Source: an uncultured Acidobacteriota bacterium
Lineage (GTDB): Bacteria; Acidobacteriota; Blastocatellia; Pyrinomonadales; Pyrinomonadaceae
Direction: 5' to 3'
Assembly: GCA_902826505.1 (NCBI GenBank)
Contig: CADEFG010000196.1
Coordinates: forward strand, 1-8,278
Length of the DNA stretch: 8,278 bases
The translations under genes were made by a program, and so were the position numbers. The notes under the pieces were generated by a model, which saw only the letters and a list, made by a program, of their open reading frames with translations, was not told the origin of the DNA and ran no database searches. Below, in pieces: positions 4,856 to 8,278 of the stretch. Each line of letters begins with the position of its first letter. Positions within the stretch are counted from its first letter, which is position 1.

Positions 4856-6595
4856 ATGTTTATTTCGGAACTAATAAAAATTTTAGTGTTGAGTTTTATC
4901 TTTTTGCTGGCGGGTCTGCTGGTCGCGAAAGCGCAAACCGCTTCGTTCACCTATCAGGGAAAATTGACCGATAATCTAGTTGCCGCCAACGGCAGTTATC
5001 AAATGCAGTTCGCGCTGTTTGATGCGGCGGCAGGCGGCAATCAGATCGGCGCGACCATGACATATCCGGCGGTTCAGGTGTCGAACGGGATTTTTACCGT
5101 CGCGCTGGATTTTGGCGCAAACGCTTTTTCGGGCGCGAGCCGTTTTCTGCAAATCAGCGTTTTTTCGACCACGACAAGCTCGTTCGTCGTTTTGAATCCG
5201 CGCCAGAGCGTCACGAGTGCGCCGTATGCGATCAAAGCGCTGAATTCGACCACGGCACAAACGGCGCAAACGGCGCAAACCGCCGAAAATTCAAACAATC
5301 TCGGCGGAATTCCGGCGAATCTTTATGTTCAGACAAACGATTCGCGGCTCTCGGACGACCGCAACCCGACCGCCGGAAGCGGATTTTATGTTCAAAACCG
5401 GACAACGCCGCAATCGAATACGAATTTTAATATTACCGGCGACGGCACGACCGGCGGAACTTTGTCGGGCAATATCGTCAATTCCGGTTCGCAATACAAC
5501 ATCGGCAACAGCCGCGTTTTGAGCGTTGCCGGAACGAATAACACATTTACGGGGTTTGGCGCGGGAAATTCAAATGCGGGCGCGAACAATTCGTTTTTCG
5601 GACGTTCGGCGGGTTTTGATAACATGAGCGGCGCGCAGAATTCGTTTTTCGGCAGTTTTGCGGGCGCAAACAATACGACCGGCAACGAGAATTCATTTTA
5701 CGGCAGCGGCGCGGGCGACACGAACACGACCGGCGGGCTGAATTCGTTTTTCGGCAGATCGGCGGGCGGCGCGAATACTTCGGGCAGCAGCAACACTTTC
5801 ATCGGACGCGAAAGCGGAGCAGCGAACACGACCGGATTTTTCAACACGTTTGTCGGGCGAAATTCGGGCGGCGCAAATACCGAAGGCTTTCAAAACACAT
5901 TTTTCGGCGCGAACGCGGGCGGCGCCAACACGGTCGGCAATAACAATACTTTTGTCGGATTCGGGAGCGGCAATGCCAACAACGCCTGCATTGAAAACAA
6001 CAATACTTTGATCGGCGCGGGCGCAAATGTTTCGTGCGTGTTCAATCCCGTTTCCAATTCGGTCGCAATCGGCGCGGGCGCGATCGTCGAGAGCAGCGAC
6101 ACGATCGTCATCGGCACGAATTCGGCAGCCGTTAAAATTCCCGGCGTGGTCGATAAATTAAGGATCAGCGATTATTTGCAGACCGACAGATTGTATGTCG
6201 ACACTCTGCCCGGCGGCGGCGGCACGGATATTTGTATCAGAACCAGCGACCGTGTGATCGCGCAATGTTCGTCAAGTATTCGTTACAAAGACAATGTCAA
6301 ACCCTTTAATTCCGGTTTGAGTTTAGTCAATCGTCTGCGACCCGTGACTTTCAATTGGAAATCGGACGGCTCATTCGATTTGGGTTTGGTTGCCGAAGAA
6401 GTCGCCGAGGTCGAACCGCTGCTCGCGACTTATGTCGGCGGGCGCGTCGAAGGCGTCAAATACGACCGCATCGGCGTCGTTTTATTGAACGCCGTCAAAG
6501 AACAGCAAGCCGAGATCGAATCCTTAAAAAAGCAAGTTGAACTGCTCAAAAAACTCGTCTGCTTGCAAAATCCAAACGCGGAAATCTGTCAATGA
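4856..6595 (+). CDS. Secreted repeat fibre with C-terminal peptidase S74 chaperone domain
   Basis: 579 residues, started by AAGGAG at 4841-4846. Residues 1-26 are a signal peptide ending AKA before QT. Residues ~27-130 form a beta-rich N-terminal domain (FTYQGKLTDN ... SAPYAIKAL) common to secreted tail-fibre-domain proteins. A TAQ-repeat linker sits at ~133-144. Residues 228 to ~395 hold nine units of about 17 residues, xN(T/S)FFGxxAGxxNTxG, of the type expected to form a beta-roll/head fibre. Residues ~470-545 match the peptidase S74 intramolecular chaperone: SSIRYKDNV, LRPVTFNWK, DLGLVAEEV and GVKYDRIGVVLLNAVKEQ. Ser473 and Lys478 have the five-residue spacing of the endosialidase Ser/Lys dyad, so self-cleavage after trimerisation is likely. 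A coiled coil (~547-568) ends with Cys569 and Cys578. No outer-membrane anchor is seen, so it is not a YadA-type autotransporter. Likely a trimeric extracellular or surface fibre; the partner is unknown. Confidence 0.87.
   Translation: MFISELIKILVLSFIFLLAGLLVAKAQTASFTYQGKLTDNLVAANGSYQMQFALFDAAAGGNQIGATMTYPAVQVSNGIFTVALDFGANAFSGASRFLQISVFSTTTSSFVVLNPRQSVTSAPYAIKALNSTTAQTAQTAQTAENSNNLGGIPANLYVQTNDSRLSDDRNPTAGSGFYVQNRTTPQSNTNFNITGDGTTGGTLSGNIVNSGSQYNIGNSRVLSVAGTNNTFTGFGAGNSNAGANNSFFGRSAGFDNMSGAQNSFFGSFAGANNTTGNENSFYGSGAGDTNTTGGLNSFFGRSAGGANTSGSSNTFIGRESGAANTTGFFNTFVGRNSGGANTEGFQNTFFGANAGGANTVGNNNTFVGFGSGNANNACIENNNTLIGAGANVSCVFNPVSNSVAIGAGAIVESSDTIVIGTNSAAVKIPGVVDKLRISDYLQTDRLYVDTLPGGGGTDICIRTSDRVIAQCSSSIRYKDNVKPFNSGLSLVNRLRPVTFNWKSDGSFDLGLVAEEVAEVEPLLATYVGGRVEGVKYDRIGVVLLNAVKEQQAEIESLKKQVELLKKLVCLQNPNAEICQ
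5252..5287 (+). repeat. 9-bp coding microrepeat (Thr-Ala-Gln linker)
   Basis: Four 9-bp units (ACGGCACAA, ACGGCGCAA twice, ACCGCCGAA) encode TAQTAQTAQTAE in the linker between the N-terminal domain and the fibre shaft. The number of units could vary by slippage without breaking the frame. Confidence 0.75.
5537..5992 (+). repeat. Nine in-frame 48/51-bp coding repeats of the fibre shaft
   Basis: Unit starts are 5537, 5585, 5636, 5687, 5738, 5789, 5840, 5891 and 5942. The first unit is 48 bp and the others 51 bp. Each encodes xN(T/S)FxGxxxGxxNxxG. The conserved points are Asn-Thr/Ser-Phe at the start, Gly at positions 6 and 10, and Asn-Thr-x-Gly near the end. A weaker tenth unit (NNNTLIGAGANV) follows. 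Copies differ in sequence, so this is an old duplication under protein constraint, not a recent tandem array. Confidence 0.85.
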
Positions 6596-6711
6596 AGGAA
6601 AAAATGTTTATCACAATTACTTCTTTGAAATCAAGGTATTGGTGGGCTTTGCACAAAAGGACGGCGCGGTGCGGGCGGGGATCGGGAATCGAAAATTCGG
6701 AAATCGAATAA
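6592..6711 (+). CDS. Possible 39-aa small protein, doubtful
   Basis: The ATG at 6592 overlaps the fibre stop TGA as ATGA. An alternative ATG at 6604 (35 residues) has GAAGGA (6594-6599) before it. The product starts MKEKMFITITSLKSRYWWAL and ends in GIENSEIE, encoded by the heptamer-repeat region, so its tail is probably not selected protein. No family recognised. It may be translated by coupling or be the broken start of a lost gene. Confidence 0.2.
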   Translation: MKEKMFITITSLKSRYWWALHKRTARCGRGSGIENSEIE

Positions 6712-6968
6712 AACCTTATTCTTGAAGTGAATCGGATTTTTTGCTTGCCGATTCTCGATTCCCGATTCCCGATTCCCGCGCTTCGTGACGTTCTTGTGCA
6801 AAGCTTGCATAGACGGCAAAACACAAAAGACTTGCCGACAGTTTTCGTCCGTCACGCCAACAGAAGACGGCATTATTTGAAACGGCAGCAGCGAAGCAAT
6901 GCTTTTCACGCCAGATCCAAAACATATAAGAAGTTAAAAAAATTTTCGAAATAAGGAGAAATTTATTT
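6596..6968. other. 373-bp gap without a convincing gene
   Basis: Apart from the doubtful 39-aa frame, no long gene-like frame is seen. It holds a heptamer-repeat inverted arrangement (6680-6778), a 7-bp inverted pair CGTGACG/CGTCACG (6784-6790 and 6850-6856), and an A+T-rich run before the next gene. TATAAG at 6925-6930 could serve as a -10 box but lacks a good -35. TAAGGAG at 6952-6958 is the ribosome site for the gene at 6969. No clear intrinsic terminator for the fibre gene was found. Confidence 0.6.
6680..6778. repeat. Heptamer CGATTNN repeats in inverted arrangement
   Basis: At 6749-6778 the heptamer CGATTCC occurs three times in tandem, preceded by CGATTCT, giving four units. The opposite orientation lies at about 6680-6708 (GATCGGGAATCG, then AAATCG), so GGGGATCGGGAATCG can pair with CGATTCCCGATTCCC with one mismatch across a spacer of about 70 bases. 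This is a short tandemly repeated repetitive element, probably dispersed in the genome. A structural or transcription-end role is possible but unproven. Confidence 0.65.
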
Positions 6969-7478
6969 ATGGGATTTATCGATATTGCAGGAACTATGGG
7001 CGATGAAAATGCGGAGTTTTTCCCGACATTTTACAACGTCGTCCACGCGGTCGGCGAAAATTGTCCGAACAATCGCGACGATGTGATGCTTGTCCAATAT
7101 CTGCTTTTTTGGACCTACAAACAATTTCCGCCGCGTTTTTCGCCGAAGGGCGAGATGAAAATCGACGGCATCTGCGGCGGCATTACAAAGAACTGGATCT
7201 TGAAATTTCAGCTCGACGTGATGCTCGGCGGCGATTCGATTCAAGCCGACCGGCGCGTTGACCGGATCCGTAATAAAGACGGCATGTTCGGCTCTCAATC
7301 GCAGGAACTTTACACGCTCGGCTGGCTCAATTGGTATGTCGCCCACGGCGCGCCGGAAGCCTATCTTAAACTGCCGCAATTCGTGCCGCTTCAAAATCTC
7401 GGTAGTGTGCCGCCGCCGTCAAACGATGTGGTCGTCCCCGAACCGCCGCCGCTTATTCCGGCAGTCGGCGGACTTTGA
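6969..7478 (+). CDS. Unknown protein with peptidoglycan-binding-like core
   Basis: 169 residues, with ATG at 6969 and TAAGGAG ten bases before. No signal peptide or membrane helix is visible. Residues 35-46 (NRDDVMLVQYLL) and 64-81 (KIDGICGGITKNWILKFQ) follow the order of a PG_binding_1-type domain (xDVxxLQxxL ... xDGxxGxxTxxAVxxFQ), with an unusual insert (FWTYKQFPPRF) between them. A middle Tyr/Trp-rich part (LYTLGWLNWYVAHG) and a Pro-rich tail (VPPPSNDVVVPEPPP) follow. Binding to cell wall is only a guess, especially since no export signal is seen. Alternatively, the domain may be used for protein-protein contact. Nineteen bases separate its stop from the next gene's ATG, so these two are probably co-transcribed. 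Confidence 0.8.
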   Translation: MGFIDIAGTMGDENAEFFPTFYNVVHAVGENCPNNRDDVMLVQYLLFWTYKQFPPRFSPKGEMKIDGICGGITKNWILKFQLDVMLGGDSIQADRRVDRIRNKDGMFGSQSQELYTLGWLNWYVAHGAPEAYLKLPQFVPLQNLGSVPPPSNDVVVPEPPPLIPAVGGL

Positions 7479-7484
7479 TCGAAA

Positions 7485-7490
7485 AAGGAG
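7485..7490 (+). promoter_or_regulatory. Ribosome binding site deciding the start at 7498
   Basis: AAGGAG stands seven bases before ATG 7498, which opens a perfect signal peptide. The same frame is open back to 7258, but that part overlaps the preceding gene and is Arg-rich shadow sequence, so the start is 7498. Confidence 0.85.
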
Positions 7491-7497
7491 AAAAACC

Positions 7498-8010
7498 ATG
7501 AAAAATATAATCACTAAAATAATTACTTTTTTGTTTTTATCGGGCAGTTTCGCGAGCGCGCAAATTGCAGGCGGCGGAAATTTTACGCTTGACCAATCGG
7601 TGATCGGAAGCGGCGGCGGAAAAAGCGCGGGCGGCAATTTTGTCGTCGAAGGAACAAACGCCCAAGCCATCGCCGGAACCCGTTCGAGCAATCCGACAAC
7701 CGGTTTGCACAGCGGTTTTTGGAATGATTCGCCGCTCGTCCCGACGGCGGCGACGGTTTCTGTCAGCGGGCGCGTGGTGACCGCCGAAGGACAAGGAATC
7801 CGCAATGTTGCGGTGACGCTGACCAAAAGCGACGGCACGATCCAGACCGCCGTGACGGGAAGTTTCGGCTTTTACAATTTTGCCGAAATCGAAACCGGAC
7901 AAACCGTCATCATCAGCGTGCGGGCAAAACGCTTTACTTTTCAACAACCGACAATTGTTTTAAATATCGCCGAAAACGCGAGCGAAATTAATTTTACCGG
8001 TCACGAATAA
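7498..8010 (+). CDS. Small secreted protein with GGG motif and carboxypeptidase-regulatory-like domain
   Basis: 170 residues. Residues 1-21 are a signal peptide (MKNIITKIITFLFL, ending ASA before Q). Residues 22-75 carry a pattern seen in many secreted acidobacterial and deltaproteobacterial proteins: GGNFTLDQSVIGSGGGKS, GGNFVVEGTNAQ, then TGLHSGFW. Residues ~87-168 form a beta-sandwich of the CarboxypepD_reg/Cna-B kind: VSVSGRVVTAEGQGIRNVAV, TLTKSDGTIQTAVTGSFGFY, then VIISVRAKRFTF. No catalytic domain is present, so it is probably a structural or adhesive exported protein. It ends the gene set; an AT-rich hairpin starts six bases after the stop. Confidence 0.87.
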   Translation: MKNIITKIITFLFLSGSFASAQIAGGGNFTLDQSVIGSGGGKSAGGNFVVEGTNAQAIAGTRSSNPTTGLHSGFWNDSPLVPTAATVSVSGRVVTAEGQGIRNVAVTLTKSDGTIQTAVTGSFGFYNFAEIETGQTVIISVRAKRFTFQQPTIVLNIAENASEINFTGHE

Positions 8011-8015
8011 GGCGA

Positions 8016-8046
8016 TTATTTATGAAGACCGAAACTTCATAAATAA
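8016..8046 (+). terminator. AT-rich hairpin after the secreted-protein gene
   Basis: A perfect 12-bp inverted repeat (TTATTTATGAAG at 8016-8027 and CTTCATAAATAA at 8035-8046) encloses a 7-base loop. It begins six bases past the stop codon. It lacks a clean T tract and its stem is mostly A-T, so it may be a weak terminator, an mRNA-stabilising end, or a protein site. Confidence 0.5.
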
Positions 8047-8089
8047 AATTATTCCCGTTATTTTTGAATGATAAAATAACTTATCTCAC

Positions 8090-8119
8090 TTGACATCCAA
8101 GCGTGAATTTTCGTAGTAT
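8090..8119 (+). promoter_or_regulatory. Sigma-70-like promoter upstream of tRNA-Val
   Basis: TTGACA at 8090-8095 is a perfect -35 box. TAGTAT at 8114-8119, 18 bases later, is a fair -10 (four of six consensus bases). Transcription would begin near 8126. It is the best promoter match I found by eye in this window and is placed to drive the tRNA. Confidence 0.6.
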
Positions 8120-8125
8120 GACAAT

Positions 8126-8160
8126 TCGCTCTTTTGAAATAATTGAGCGATGTTTTTTTT
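8126..8160 (+). terminator. Hairpin with T8 tract between promoter and tRNA
   Basis: TCGCTC (8126-8131) pairs with GAGCGA (8145-8150), with a partly pairable A/T-rich inner loop. Two bases (TG) and eight T residues (8153-8160) follow. The shape is that of a short intrinsic terminator. The predicted transcript start falls at the first base of the stem. It could end transcription from the genes on the left or act as an attenuator in the tRNA leader. Confidence 0.55.
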
Positions 8161-8202
8161 GAAATAAACGTGCCGTTTGTTGAACAAAACAGAAAAGTTT
8201 TC

Positions 8203-8278
8203 GGGCATGTACGTCAATTGGTAGACAGCCTCCCTTACAAGGAGGAAGTTAGGGGTTCGAGTCCCTTCGTGCCCACCA
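8203..8278 (+). tRNA. tRNA-Val, anticodon TAC
   Basis: 76 bases folding as a full cloverleaf with encoded CCA. The acceptor stem is GGGCATG with CGTGCCC (one T-G pair). The anticodon stem is CCTCC/GGAGG around loop CTTACAA, giving anticodon TAC (valine). The T stem AGGGG/CCCTT surrounds TTCGAGT. The invariant A14, G18, G19, A21, T54, T55, C56 and A58 are present, and A15-T48 forms a consistent Levitt pair. The D stem has only three pairs because C10 faces A25 instead of the usual G10-C25. The window ends exactly at the last A of CCA. Confidence 0.95.

Noticed and set aside
5392..5685. Reverse-strand frame across the fibre repeats
   Set aside because: Mirror of the 51-bp coding repeats; periodic only because the fibre gene is.
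5537..5992. Regularly spaced repeats as a possible CRISPR array
   Set aside because: Units are in-frame degenerate 51-bp coding repeats without identical repeat/spacer alternation, and no cas genes are present.
4856..6595. Fibre gene as part of a prophage
   Set aside because: It has its own signal peptide and no capsid, tail, lysis or integrase genes are nearby in the window.
7258..7497. Upstream extension of the secreted-protein frame from 7258
   Set aside because: It overlaps the preceding gene, is Arg-rich, and would bury the signal peptide; AAGGAG and the hydrophobic leader place the start at 7498.

Overview
The window looks like an end piece of a metagenomic or draft contig from an Acidobacteriota genome, probably Blastocatellia or Pyrinomonadaceae-like. 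This is inferred from gene style, not from a marker gene. The clues are a winged-helix/TM/PD40-propeller regulator, a small CxxC helix-turn-helix protein, a secreted repeat fibre ending in a peptidase S74 chaperone domain, a secreted GGG-motif plus carboxypeptidase-regulatory-like protein, and strong AAGGAG ribosome binding sites. The first ~229 bases do not fit. They encode part of a type II secretion pseudopilin-like protein of the kind found in Burkholderiales/Betaproteobacteria, and run out of frame into a polysaccharide export protein. The simplest reading is a chimeric assembly join near base 229.

Layout: 1-229 foreign pseudopilin fragment; 230-703 (+) C-terminal part of a Wza-like SLBB polysaccharide export protein; 726-767 a strong intrinsic terminator; 777-1784 (+) a secreted seven-bladed Ycf48/HCF136-like propeller protein; 1791-3986 (-) a large CadC-like membrane regulator with twelve PD40 blades, convergent with the previous gene. 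A divergent intergenic region with 10-bp direct repeats separates it from a rightward set: 4127-4573 (148-aa helical protein of unknown function), 4570-4836 (88-aa CxxC/HTH protein, ATGA-coupled to the previous gene) and 4856-6595 (secreted 17-residue-repeat fibre with a C-terminal S74 autoprocessing domain). A 373-bp gap rich in heptamer repeats follows. Then come 6969-7478 (peptidoglycan-binding-like fold, no signal peptide), 7498-8010 (small secreted protein), an AT-rich hairpin, a TTGACA promoter followed directly by a hairpin and T8 tract, and tRNA-Val(TAC) at 8203-8278, which ends exactly at the window edge.

Functional reading: the left part is the tail of an exopolysaccharide/export locus. 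The right part looks like a cell-surface module: two small coupled proteins, one a likely DNA-binding regulator, precede a secreted self-processing fibre, with further envelope proteins downstream. No CRISPR array, insertion sequence, transposase or phage structural operon is visible. The most unusual points are the chimeric left end, the terminator abutting a Shine-Dalgarno-less start, the small-protein/fibre cassette, and the hairpin between a good promoter and the tRNA.
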